Shown: piece after piece, positions 11,187 to 22,105 of the stretch
Numbering within the stretch: position 1 is the first letter of the stretch
Layout: every line of letters starts with the position of its first letter
NCBI RefSeq assembly: GCF_041146795.1
Contig: NC_135169.1
Location: 17,003,852 to 17,067,851, forward strand
Direction of reading: 5' to 3'
DNA from: Maylandia zebra
Lineage: Eukaryota; Chordata; Actinopteri; Cichliformes; Cichlidae
DNA length: 64,000 nt
The notes under the pieces: model-generated
Database searches by the model: none
What the model was told of the DNA's origin: nothing
What the model saw: the letters and a program-made list of their open reading frames with translations, nothing else
Translations under genes and position numbers: made by a program

Positions 11187-13637
11187 TAAATATACTTTTA
11201 TTTATTCACTCCACATAAAATGTAATAAATAAATCATATAATACAAAAATCAACTATTCACATTTCAAGTTTTAACTATTTAAATTTTCAGCTTTTTCCT
11301 TTTAAACCAATTTAAAGTGAAAAGAACACAAAACACTGCAAACCACAACACAATTAAATATAAATTATAATATGAAAACAAACAGAAGATGCACATTCTC
11401 TGTCATATGGACCTGCATAAATAAACTTTCTCAATCCTTTATCATCTGCAACCGAAAATAGTTGTGGATGATCACTATACCTTTCTAATGTTGTTGTCCC
11501 TGGCTCTTTCTCTCTCTCTGGCTCTGTTCCTGTGCTACTGAGTGTAACTACCGCCCCTTCCCCCCTCTGCCCAGCGTAAAGCACAGAGTGAAGCGGAAAA
11601 AAAGTGCGAGAGAGAGGCTGAGAGAAAGAAAAAAAAAAACAAACAAACCACGTGACGGCTCGCGATAAGGAGCCGGCTCGCGTCGTTCACGTCTAAGAGC
11701 CGGCTCTAAGAGCCATTTCGTTCGCGAACGACCCATCACTATTGTTAACAGCCTGCCACCATAAGATTCCACATTTTAGCTACAAGTTTAAAAACTATCA
11801 TGTCATCTATTTTTATACACAGCTAATGGCTGGATGCTAAAAACATTTAAACCTGACACCTACTCAGTGTTGAGGAACTGAAAGAAAGTCCTTTGATGCA
11901 TTAGTCTCTGAAAGATCACTGTCCACATCTTCCTGCATTTTTTCTTTAAATTAATTTGGAAGTCTGATAGTCTGCCTTGTTCTAGAGCAATGAGCACTTT
12001 GGTGACTTTAGCCAACTCAAGTGTTCCTTCAGGCAGTCTATAGTACTCCCTATGAACTCTGATATCATGGCCTAGAAAATCTGCGAGGATGTCCATCTCA
12101 TTGTCTCTCAGTTTTAGGACTGTGGACAGTGTGTGGACACATGCCTTCCCAACTTAGTTGAGGACAGCATTTCTGGTTGCTTCGCTCCACATTCCTTTGC
12201 AATCTGTCTGATGGTTTTCGATCCCCTGAAGTGAGTGTCTGCTTCAGGTCCAGAGAAGAAAAAGGGATTTTCATCAGACACACCACAGGCCCACCGATGT
12301 GAAACCAAGGCTTCCATTGAAGACATCGATGGCTTATTTCGATGCGCTGGAAATGCAGACAAAGTTTTGTTCACACTCTTAAAGTCCTACTGCCAAATCC
12401 GAACTCCTGAAGTGTCTCGCAGGGTGAATGCTGTTAGTGGCATTTTTGATACCTCACTTTATCTCCTGCAGTTAAACAGTATCACTTCACGAAGAGTCAA
12501 ATTGGTCAGCATGGACCAGTTCTTCTTATTGAGATCACTGGCAAGTCTGGTTTGGTATTCTTTTCTGTTTTTGTCTTCATCAAAGCCAGCCACATCCTTG
12601 ACTGCTTCAACCACAAAGTTGAAGTTGGAAGGTACATTGAAAAAAAAATTGAGGATTTCTGTCTCCCTGCAGAAGTAATCATGCTATGTCTCGCATTTTT
12701 TGTCCGATGTACTTATGTTTGGTCTTGTCATGTCCATGTTTTGAATACAAGTGTCCTCAGAGTCTCAAGATACTTTTCTCCTCTGATGATGTTTCTGACT
12801 TCATCCTAATACATAGCATTCACCAGTTCCCAAACCGTTCTGCTGACACAATCTAGGACAGACTGTGCAAAGTGACTGGATCCAACTTTTGCCTGGTTTT
12901 GCTGTGCTGCAATTCTGTGAAAGCTTGCATCTTGAACTATGTCTCGATAATGCCTGGCAATGTTGGGTCTACGCTTCCACAGGCCCCGCTGGTTTAGAAA
13001 CGTATTCCCGTTAACGACAAGGAAGCAAGACAGTCAGCGATCGTTCGATTTTACTTGAGCAAGGGAAGCCCCGGTCGGAGTCTCAGAGGAGCACTCTGAA
13101 TCCAACTGCAAAATGACTCCGACTTAGGCCTCCGCTTGCCACCTTTTATTGAAAACAATTACAGTACACACAAGCACCTCCCATTGTAAAATCCCCCTAT
13201 GGTTACCAGTGATGGGAATAACGGCGTTACAAGTAACGGCGTTACTTTTTTCAGTAACGAATAATCTACCTAATTACTATTCCTGTCGTTACAACGCTGT
13301 TACAGTTACAAACAAGAAAATGCGGTCCGTTACTATTTTTCATCAAACAGACGGTTGAAGTTGTGTTCAGTAGTGATGTGCGGATCGATCCTGAAATATC
13401 GATTCCTCCGATACCAATCATTTATGTTCTAGAATCGATTCTCACATTAAAATATCGATATTTTAGTAATTTAGAGTAAATTTGTAGTTTATCATTAACA
13501 GGAACACAGTGGAAAGAAACTATAACATTCGGATTGCCTACATTCAAAGGAACTACTTCCTCTTCCGCCTTTCATAGTCATGTGTGAAATACGGCTGTAT
13601 AAATGTCTCGCAGCCCCTTGGCGTGCGCACTCACAAC

Positions 13638-14645
13638 AATGGCTAAGCGTAATTGTGCGGATGCATTTTACCTCCACAAACAGCTGAGCCGTGGTTTGCA
13701 ATAAATGTGGCAAAAAAAGTGAGGTGTTGTGGCCATACTTGCCAACCTTGAGACCTCAGAATTAGGGAGACATTCAAAAGGGCTGTTTGGGCGGATAAAT
13801 ATATTTTACAGGGTTTATTTATCGGATAAAATACGTTAAATGTCACCGTTATTATTGGCCGGCCCGGAAACAGCGGGGGTGTCCAAATTCAGAGGCTGCT
13901 TCCACCTGAGGACCGGCCTTCGCGGTCTAAAGAAAGCCGGGTAGTACGTCACGAGCTCCCTCGGTGGAGTGAAACTCTGCCGTCTGCTCCTTGCTGTCTA
14001 AAATATAACCGGACACTGACGTAAACTCTTCTGTTTAATCAGTTTTCTGTTTGACGTTTATTCAGCTGTGTGAAAACCCCGGAGGAACCCTCCCGAGGGA
14101 ATAATAAAGTTTAATTTAATTTAATCTAATCTAATAACTTTAATCTCAGCCAAACCGATTTACTCACGAACAAATAAAACACTGAAAAAGCCAAACAAGA
14201 ACATTTTTAAGTTATCAAAGTGACTTGTACATCATGTTTAACCCGAGTGGTGAAAGACCGCGGGGGTTTGAAGACGATGTGTCAGTCGGCTCAGATATTT
14301 GAAGTTTACACAGCTACATTCTCACCTGAAAATATGTTAAAAGTTTTTTTGCGACCCAGAAAGAGAAATAAGAGTGATATTAAAACTAAGTCGCTGCCGT
14401 CATTGTTGGAAACTGGAATTGGCTGGGCCGCGCTATGAATTCTGCGATATGGTTTTTCAACTTTGTTGTCCGGGTGGAAAATCTGGAGAAAGGTGGGATT
14501 CTCCCGGAAAAATCGGGAGGGTTGGCATGTATGGTTGTGGCAACATCACTAACCTTCTCAAACACCTCAGAGTAAATCATATCACAAAATATGACGAGCG
14601 TATGTTGAGGCGAACTGAAGAGGAGGAGAGGGACAGGTGCTGCTA
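13638..14645 (+). pseudogene. hAT transposase BED-finger remnant, split by a MITE
   Basis: The left half reads toward TGC AAT AAA TGT GGC (C-N-K-C-G) just before 13726. The right half continues from 14534 as CGNITNLLKHLRVNH then TKYDERM. Together they give C-x2-C ... H-x4-H, the BED finger. A seven-A run in the left half costs one base of frame. The 800-bp MITE at 13734-14533 sits between the cysteines and the histidines. Only the first ~100 codons of a transposase remain. Confidence 0.7.
13734..14533. mobile_element. MITE, innermost level of the nest
   Basis: The left end is CATACTTGCCAACCTTGAG and the right end CTCCCGGAAA...GGGTTGGCATGTATG, imperfect inverted repeats. GTTGTGGC is duplicated at 13726-13733 and 14534-14541, an 8-bp hAT-type duplication. 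The inside has CCGGCCC-rich and AT-rich halves and no ORF that I trust. Confidence 0.88.
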
Positions 14646-16837
14646 GGGTGAGAGTCTCTCACGGAGTCCTTTAGTCCTCCAGGCAGGCAAGGTGTTCAAA
14701 TAGCACACAACTTTAGTTTTTTTATTTCTATATGATGAACTCTGCATTATTAAGTGATAAGAAGAAGGTATTCTGATGTCCTGTAATCATTATGACGCTA
14801 TAATTTGAGATACAATAAATAAAATCCGTTTTGTACAAAGTATCGGTATCGGATCAGTATCGTCGATACCACCCTGAATATTACTTGGTATCGGATCGGA
14901 AAGGAAATCAGTGGTATCGCACATCACTAGTGTTCAGGTTACCGCATTTTATATTAGTTGCACGGAAGTAGCTGTAAGTAATCTGGGTGCTACAGCTTTA
15001 AGCAGCTGTGCGCGCTCCCGCGGATGGTAATCATGATTACTGTCTAGCACAACACCTGGAGCTAAGGGGGCAAAACAATCGCATGAGTGCTGCTGTTTGA
15101 CTGAGGAAGAATAAAGTAGTCGTGGTAATCCAGTCACATGGCCACTTAAAGACAAAGCAACAAGGTGATATATACCAGTTTATAAATTGTGTTGATAGGC
15201 CACGTAAAACCAGAGTCATGATAAACAATATATACGCGTGTTTTTCCTCAATAGTTTCGTCACGTTTACTGTCTAAGGACAGCGCAGCAAGCACTCTCTG
15301 CTTATGGGCGCAAAATAAAAATAAAAAAAGGGAAGTTTTAGGAGTGACGGCGAGAGAGAGAGAGAGCAGAAAGAGAGAGAGAGCGAGTTTTGAGATGTGA
15401 GAGATTTGTTACATTTAGCGTGTTTGGAGTGTGTAGTTAATGTGTTGTCTTGTGTAGTGTTGTGGATAGTTTTGTGTTGTGTCAGAACAATGAGGCGACT
15501 GCTGTCTCCAGGTAGAAACAGGAGTGATACACCTGCTGCTGTCAGACCTGCAGGTATCAGGCTGTGATGTTCTCCTTTAAAGTGGACAGAAATTATTTTT
15601 TTGGAGTGGCACAAATAATTTGTGTGGCATCTTATTGAATGCAGAACAGCTGATTGTTCTATAAATAGTTTGAAATGGTTATTTAAAAAATCAAGGTAAA
15701 AGGTAAATGGCTGCAAATAACTTTGTTGTTTGGAAAACTTGTGCATAGGATTTTAAAATTGACAATTTATATTTGCATTTAAACATGTTTGTGGTTGTTA
15801 CAGTAAAAAATATAACTTTTTCGACTCTGATTTTATGTTTTGTCTGATTTTAGATCAATTGTGTTAATACAGTATGTCAAAACGAAAACATAACTGTAAA
15901 TTCAGACACGTGAGGTTGTGCTGAAAAGGATGATACCAAACAAGGCAAAGTAAATAGTTTTTAAAGGTAAAATGTGGAGGGAAAATCAAGTAGTTAAAAA
16001 TGGCCAATTATACCCTGGAACCCAGAGGGTTAAACTTTTTTTTTAAGTAACGCAATAGTTACTTTTCAAGTAATTAATTACTTTTAGAATATTGTAACCC
16101 AGTTACTTTTTTGAAGAAGTAACTAGTAACTATAATTAATTACTTTTTCAAAGTAACTTACTCAACGCTGATGGTTACAAAAGACAAGGCACTATGTGTG
16201 TATGTGTGTGCACGTGTAAGTGCGTCTATGCATGTGCGAGAGTGTGTGTATGTGTTTGTGTTTGGGAGTGCGTTTGTGTGACCTCCTGCTCACCAAAGGG
16301 TCATAAAGGCAGGAAGTTTACTAAGCAACAAAACAGAACCCTCACATAGATGTCCCTATAATAAAACACTACAGCCTCCCCCACCAACAGACTGGCTGGG
16401 GAAGGAGTCAGAAACAAAGGAATGTCTTTGATCATAAATTTGTAAGTCGTGGGTCAAACTGTAAGTAACACAATGACAACACTTAACAATTCGACTCCAA
16501 CAGGCAGTTTATGCAATGTAATCATTTGCCTTCACCGGTTTCTGAGTTTGCTGACTTAAAATTAGTGTCCCACAGCCAGCTTTCAGAATCTCAATATTAC
16601 GTGCACGGTTCCCCTTGTTTCTAATGAAGTCAAAAAGTAGTTTTCGCTCCTTTGATTTCAAAGGAAAACTCATTGCTTCTGCTACAGCTAGTTCACTGCT
16701 GTGCTTGTGTATTAAGCAAAAAAAAAAAACCAAAAAATCCCCGCTTATTTATCCCAGTTTTATTATTTCATAAGTTGACCATTTATTCATTTAAAAGTAA
16801 TAAGTATTATACACGTTAATTATTTGATATTGTCTCC

Positions 16838-17541
16838 TTAAATGATATCAGTTGTGTAACAAAAAAACAAAAACAAAAAAAAAATCAAAAGGAAAATAAA
16901 TGAGCTCCTCTTTGCTTCATCCAGTTTGGTGAGCACGAATGCGTGATCCTGCGGCAATATATTCATGTTCCCCTTGTTTTGTATCACGGTCTTATGCAGC
17001 GTGGGTCTGCTAAGGTCCTCCAGTGGAAGGGTTTTTAGTATCTCAACAAATTCTGTCAAGCCGCCATTAACAAGGTCCACCGTGTGCCTTGTTAAGTAGC
17101 CAGGCATTTGAAAGGCTGTCTACCACCACAAGGGACTTGGGAATTACTATTACCTCTAACTTGAATCCCCTGTCCAGGTTGGCAAAATCAAAGCCTCTTA
17201 CCTTGTGCAAGACCTTTAAGCCTCCACAGACAAGTTACTACGGTCAAAGTGTTTCTTGATCATATGCCAAGAGCTTTTCAGCTGGTGCATCTTGAAGGGT
17301 GCCATGTTCAACCTAGAAAAAGGTATTCTCAGGCCTTCCAAGGCTTTTAGTTCCACCACCTCTCTGTCGTAGTCAAACTCAACTGTCAGTAGTTTCCTGG
17401 TGTCCTCAACGGTCGTCACCTGCAGCGGAATGATAATGTCAGGGTCCAGGAGTAAATCTTCAATACTTTGCGATCTCGCGAAAGTGTCCGCCAATCCCTT
17501 CATGTTTTCCACACCAACGACCTCCGTGGCTGTTGTGTTCT
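16838..17541 (-). CDS. Uncharacterised minus-strand ORFs behind a TATA promoter
   Basis: A strong acceptor (TTTCCAG, 17542-17548) opens a frame whose first ATG is at 17503. It encodes about 95 residues to a stop at 17216: hydrophilic, with ATTVEDTRK-like and LRIPFSRLNM segments, no signal peptide. Beyond a possible donor (CACAAG/GTAAGA, about 17195) a second frame, 17107-16838, reads LTRHTVDLVNGG and KTLPLEDLSRP before running into an A-rich tract. I do not recognise either piece. They lie upstream of the recombinase-like gene on the same strand and could be its 5' exons or a separate cargo gene. Broken or complete cannot be judged. Confidence 0.35.
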
Positions 17542-17689
17542 GGAAAGAACAGAAAGTGAAATAAGGTAATTAAAAAAACCTGTCAAACGAGGAAACGCAA
17601 AAACAGTGTAATTAGGTAAGTAAAGAACAGGAAATTGCAATTTGCAACAGTTAGGGATATGCAAAAATATTACCTGTACTGTAAATACA

Positions 17690-17822
17690 GTCTTTAAATC
17701 CAGCAGAGAAAAAAGTTGTGCGTGTTATCCGAGATGCTGTTGTCAGAAATCCAGAGACGCTGCTCCTGTGAGTTTCAGGGCCCGAATGACTGAGCTGAGC
17801 ACTCCTCCCCTTATATAGGGTC
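17690..17822 (-). promoter_or_regulatory. TATA promoter and non-coding first exon
   Basis: The minus strand reads CCCTATATAAGGGGAGGAG (about 17804-17822), then about 100 bases without an ATG, then TTTACAG/GTAATA, a good donor at about 17672. It points at the exon starting 17541. This is one of the clearer core promoters in the window. Confidence 0.55.
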
Positions 17823-18356
17823 TGTTTGGTAAGTGTAAGAAATAACTTTTTAAAAAACGTGTTTTTAAAATTGTTTTAAACAGCAAGGCCTTTAGGTTTT
17901 CCAGGTAAGTATGAATGTTTTTTTTAAATGGTTTTTACACTTTGTAGGCAAGTATAAACTGCTTTTTAATTGTGTAAGTATGAATTTTATTTGGATGTTT
18001 TCTTACATTTAGTGTTAGGGGAAGGGGACTGAGCCTGCCATCTACATGAAGCAGAAAAGGGTTAGGGTCATCCCTCCGGTAGGAAACCCAACTTGCTGGT
18101 TGTTTCGGTTACGGGAAGCCCTTTGTCTTTTCCCATAAAGGACCACGGTCAAGCCTTCTGAGGCCATCGGGTCCTCGGGTGTGTTGGTGTTGTTGTTTTT
18201 AGTGTTGTACTTGTTGTGTTTGGGTTCACCTTTGCTATATAAATAAATCACAATTAATTTTTTTTAAAATAACTCTAATAGGAGTCTTTATCTGGCAAAA
18301 AAAAAGTATATGATATTAAAAAATACAAAAACAAAAAAATGAAATAAAAAAACCTT

Positions 18357-18848
18357 TTATTTAATAAAAAAGTTAAAAAATGGTGTGCCATATGCGCAAC
18401 GTTCTGACCCTTCAAGGGTCTTCCTCAGGCCCTTGGCACGCACACGCACACACACAGATCCAGAAAATGTGGCTCTATTGCACACTGTTGTGGCTTCTGT
18501 GAGAGATGTGTACTGGTCAAATGTTTTTTTACATTTAGGGTAAGGGGTTATGGGTTCGGTTGAGAAACGAAAGCCTGTCCCCATCATAGGGTAGGAACAC
18601 GGAATGCACGAGCCGTCAACCCCCATGGCCTCGAGTCCCACATTCTTCTCCAAATTGAGGCCCCAGGTAAGTATGAATGTTTCCGTGACTGCAATCTCAG
18701 GCCATAGTTTCCAGGAAGATAGAAAAGTGTACACATACACACACGTCCAGTTAGTAAATGGTCTCACAAAACTCACAGATTCTGACTTGCAGATTTCAGA
18801 GGGGCTGATGGCACAACGATCCAGCGAAGAATAGCACAGGTCCACCAT
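18357..18848 (-). other. Unassigned open frame, Penelope-like tail motif at its end
   Basis: A 163-codon frame is open but I recognise no domain. A stretch resembling 'GSCxIPCSY' of V-type Ig domains is too short to trust. At its 3' end (18429-18397, minus) CTGAGGA is followed by a GACCCTT/AGGGTC hairpin and GAACG, a decayed form of the hammerhead-like core seen at 24853-24819. The ORF may be a chance frame inside a Penelope-like remnant. Confidence 0.25.
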
Positions 18849-18967
18849 CTTAAATAGTGCTTCAATCTGCTGGAATCAGCCGCAGGTGTTATGGTGAGCG
18901 CAGGTGCGTGGGCTAGGGGTGGGAGCCCGTAATGAGCACCACCCCTGGCAGAGAGGAGAGAGAGCGA

Positions 18968-19734
18968 CAGTGTTGGGAAGGTTACTTTTAAAATGCATTT
19001 CAATACAGATTACAGAATACATGCCCCAAAATGTATTTTGTAACGTAACGGAATACTTTGGATTACTTAATATATTATCATGCTTTTTACAACTACATTA
19101 ATGTACTATTGCTGTGTGATTTATTACTATTACTGAAGGTTACTCGCCATACCAATACCAACTTTATTTTTTAATCTTAATATAAAATGAGTAACAGTCG
19201 GTAGGGTAGGGTAAGGCTGCACTTTTTGCAGCGATCTCGTATAGAAAAATATTCCGGGGGTATATAAAACTGGCTGTGAACCGTAGTAAAGGGACCTCTG
19301 GCTAATACGTCGGGTTCGTGTCGGGCTCGTAGCCAAAACTAGCTTTACTTTGTTGTCTGGGTCAAGTTTGCTAGCGAGAGACAGAGAGAGGCGTTGAAAG
19401 TCTGCTCCAACTGAACTTATTGTTTCGGAGGAAAACACGAACACAGTGTACAGTCGAGTCTTAATAGCTTACTTATGTAAGTAGAGGTGACATAGGGCAC
19501 AAGATTGAGACACAGGAATTAGAGCCTTTTAATGTGTGTTTTATTTGGGTTTCCACCAGTGGGGAATTACCAAAAAACAAAGAGCATAGGCTTAACATAT
19601 GAAACAGAAAAAGGCCGCCGTGTATTCCCTTTATTTCAGTCCACCTTTTTAAACTGTAACAGAATACAGTTACTCATATTTTGTATTTTAAATACGTAAC
19701 GCCGGTACATGTATTCCGTTACTCCCCAACACTG
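18968..19734. mobile_element. hAT-type MITE
   Basis: CAGTGTTGGGAAGGTTAC at the left and CCCCAACACTG at the right form the inverted termini typical of a widespread fish hAT group. Internal ends show TAACGTAACGGAATAC-like repeats. The 8 bases outside the two ends do not match; the right side abuts a LINE fragment, so one flank was probably lost. Confidence 0.78.
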
Positions 19735-22077
19735 TATGCAGATGACACCCAACTCTATGCAGTGGTTTGTATCATATCTATCTAATAGACTCAAATTTGT
19801 ACATGTAAATGGAGAGTCCTCTTCACACACTAAGGTCAATTATGGAGTTCCACAGGGTTCAGTGCTAGGACCAATTCTGTTTACATTATACATGCTTCCC
19901 CTAGGCAGCATCATTAGAAGACATAGCATAAATTTTCACTGCTATGCAGATGACACCCAGCTCTATCTATCCATGAAGCCAGATAACGCACACCAATTAG
20001 TTAAATTGCAGGAATGTCTTAAAGACATAAAGACCTAACTTTCTGCTTCTTGATTCAGATAAAACTGAGGTTATTGTACTTGGCCCTGAAAATCTTAGAA
20101 ATATGGTATCTAACCAGATTCTTACTCTGGATGGCATTACCTTGGCCTCCAGTAACGCTGTGAGGAACCTTGGAGTCATTTTTGACCAAGACATATTAAA
20201 CAAATATGTAAGACTGCTTTCTTCCATTTGTGCAACATTTCTAAAATTAGAAATATCCTGTCTGGGCCTTTAGGGCTGGGCCATATTATACCGTTCACGG
20301 TAATACCGGTATAATGTTAGGCAATGACAGGAAAATGAAATATCGCGATAGAATGAGTAAAACGCGCATGCACAGTTCCTTTGTTTTCATACGCACATGG
20401 CCGATTGTTGAGTGAAACAAATGAACCAGAATTGGTTTGTAAAAATGGTGCAACTTCAGTGATGTGGAACTGGTTTGGTGTTTGTCCGTCAGATACACGA
20501 CAAAGCACATTTTTTGCAGAACATGCAAGGGGCCGTCGTTATTGTCGTATTTGTCGGACTAAGATGCTCTTAAATCTGGGAGTAATCTGGGTCCTAAACT
20601 CCGTATTCTTCAGGTCAAACGAACACTGCAGCATCACTGAGAGTTAAAAACTGTCTAAATTCTTTCATCTTTAATAAAACGATCAGCATTGCTGCTTTAC
20701 CAGGTGTAACTATGAAGTTTAACTTCTAGGCATCCATGAAAACAAAATTTATTACATTTAACGGAGTTAGAAGTTAGCAGGAAGCTAGCGGAAGTTAGCT
20801 AGCTAGTTTCGCTAGTTACCTAAGCATGATATTGCTATCATGATATCATTATATATGATATAGTATGTTCTGACTGAGAGATTTCTGAAAAAAATCAAAC
20901 GTACAGCTCTGCTATCACTTCCAACATAAATGAAGACAGGAAACTAAACAGCAGTGACGTTTGTAGGGTTACTGAAGTTGGGCTAGCTGCTATATAATGA
21001 TGTGCTACGTGATCGCTAGCAACACAGCTATGTTAGCATAACATAAACAGTGAAGCTGGAGGACGAACACTAACACTTTTCCACTTATAAAAGTTAACGT
21101 GAAGGTTCCTGATGGTTAGAGACAAATGTATTGTGGATGAATAATCTCAATTGTTCTCCTGACTGAAGTTTGCCCCGTGTATAGCATCCTGCTATGCGAT
21201 TGCATTTGTCCCTGACCACCAGAATCCCTCACATTAACTTTTAGACCGTTTTCAACTCTGTGTTTGTTTGACTTTGGGACCTGAAACAGATGGAGTTTTG
21301 GAACCAGATTACTCTGTGAAGCTCCTCACTACAGCAGCCGTAATGCTCTGACAATCCATCAAAACATTTTTTAACAGATTTCTGCACGCCAAAATCGGTT
21401 TGAGGTCAGTAAGCACAACCAGAATTCATACATAAGGCACACTGGATTATTGGCGATTTTTGTGAAGATTTAAGGATTTTAAATGCACCTTAAATGTGGA
21501 AAATACGTTATTCAGAAGAAAAGAATATATCGCGATATATATCGTTACCGCATGTGCTTCAAATTATATCACGATATGGATTTTAGGCCATATCGCCCAG
21601 CCCTATATACATCTTTTCCATATGGGCCAGTTTGGATTCGGGAGACAGACACTATCTCTACTTTTAAGATTAGGCTTAAAACTTTCCTTTTTTCTAAAGC
21701 ATATAATTAGGGCTGGACCAGGTGACCCTGAATCCTCCCTTAGTTATGCTGCAATAGACGTAGGCTGCCGGGGGATTCCCATGATGCATTGAGTTTTTCC
21801 TTTCCAGTCACCTTTCTCACTCACTATGTGTTAATAGACCTCTCTGCATTGAATCATATCTGTTATTAACCTCTGTCTCTCTTCCCCAGCATGTCTTTAT
21901 CCTGTTTTCCTTCTTTCACCCCAACCGGTCGCACCATCGGCCACCTCTCCCTGAGCCTGGTTCTGCCGGAGGTTTCTTCCTGTTAAAAGTGCTTGCTAAT
22001 AGGGGGTCATATGCTTGTTGTTACTACTGTTATTGTGATTTGGCACTATAGAAATAAAATTGAATTGAATTGAATAC
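19735..22077 (+). mobile_element. L2/CR1-group LINE fragment, rearranged and interrupted
   Basis: The RT palm is clear at 19770-20038: [29 protein letters not shown]. It then continues frameshifted to about 20265. After a hAT (20271-21605) the C-terminus resumes (DTISTFKIRLKTFLF, stop near 21708), followed by a 3' UTR ending in ATTGAATTGAATTGAA at about 22075. The RT thumb between the two parts is missing. A second YADDTQLY-coding stretch lies at 19735-19760, upstream of the palm where it does not belong. Confidence 0.85.
20271..21605. mobile_element. hAT-type MITE inside the LINE
   Basis: TAGGGCTGGGCCATATTATA at the left mirrors GGCCATATCGCCCAGCCCTA at the right, a known fish hAT terminus. 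Subterminal GATATATATCG and GGTAATACCGGT palindromes are present. Outside bases (TGGGCCTT and TATACATC) do not match, in keeping with the LINE deletion at the same spot. Confidence 0.82.
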
Positions 22078-22105
22078 AGCAAAAACAAAACATATCGCCT
22101 AACAC

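Larger units (their letters stand above)
10493..11741. mobile_element. hAT-type nonautonomous transposon
   Basis: The ends are TAGTGATGGG and CCCATCACTA, a perfect 10-bp inverted repeat, with TTGTTAAC duplicated outside both (10485-10492 and 11742-11749). Subterminal regions carry many GAGCCGGCTC / AAGAGCC motifs in both orientations. No transposase remains. Its middle holds a second element (10704-11186). It interrupts the recombinase-like pseudogene. Confidence 0.93.
13371..14929. mobile_element. hAT-type transposon, second level of the nest
   Basis: TAGTGATGTGCG at the left is matched inverted by CGCACATCACTA at the right. GTGTTCAG is duplicated at 13363-13370 and 14930-14937. Subterminal ATCGAT / GGTATCGGATC motifs are frequent on both sides. 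It contains the remains of a BED-type zinc finger, the N-terminal DNA-binding domain of hAT transposases. Confidence 0.92.
13207..16170. mobile_element. hAT-type transposon, outer shell of a triple nest
   Basis: It starts CAGTGATGGGAATAACGGCG and ends AAGTAACTTACTCAACGCTG. ATGGTTAC is duplicated at 13199-13206 and 16171-16178. The ends carry the GTAACG/AGTTAC repeats seen in many fish hAT MITEs. The body outside the inner insertion (14938-16020) includes a purine-rich GAGA stretch near 15350 but no recognisable transposase. Confidence 0.9.
12986..16508 (-). mobile_element. LTR-like element interrupted by a hAT
   Basis: Removing the hAT at 13207-16170 and its duplication leaves about 540 bases that start TGTTGGAGTCGAA on the minus strand. 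They contain a CAATAAAAGG signal followed by about 190 bases, and end near TTTCTAAACC, the layout of an LTR. It splits the recombinase-like gene exactly after the codons for CINC; joining the flanks gives C-I-N-C-Q-R-G-L-W in frame. I could not find an exact 5-bp duplication, so the borders may be off by a few bases. Confidence 0.5.
8614..16733 (-). pseudogene. Teleost zinc-finger / tyrosine-recombinase-like gene, decayed
   Basis: Pieces appear in family order on the minus strand. 16733-16509: end of a finger (HKHSSE) then SFPLKSKERKLLFDF and RNKGNRA. About 12985-12380: QRGLWKRR, a core with NRKEYQTRLASDLNKK. 12374-12114: CGVSDENPFFF, RGSKTIRQIAKECGAKQPE, TSTKL. 12096-11860: LADFLGHDIRVHREYYRL, resembling the C-terminal G-H...Y box of tyrosine recombinases. 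Small C-terminal exons follow at 10017-9971, 9825-9766 and 8834-8614, the last with a Myb-like TWTSAEVNAVE and FYVTNRI. An in-frame stop after LFNCRR (about 12445), a CA insertion near 12135, an LTR-like insertion in the CINC finger and a hAT at 10493 break it. The family is familiar from fish gene models of unknown role. Confidence 0.72.

Noticed and set aside
10997-11218. A small hydrophobic repeat protein
   Set aside because: The six-residue periodicity is a direct result of an 18-bp minisatellite within a MITE.
18357-18848. A Siglec/CD22-like Ig exon
   Set aside because: Only about nine residues resemble the first cysteine region; no tryptophan or second cysteine follows at the right spacing and no splice sites fit.
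20271-21605. 8-bp target duplication for this MITE
   Set aside because: The flanking octamers differ, so insertion borders rest on termini only.
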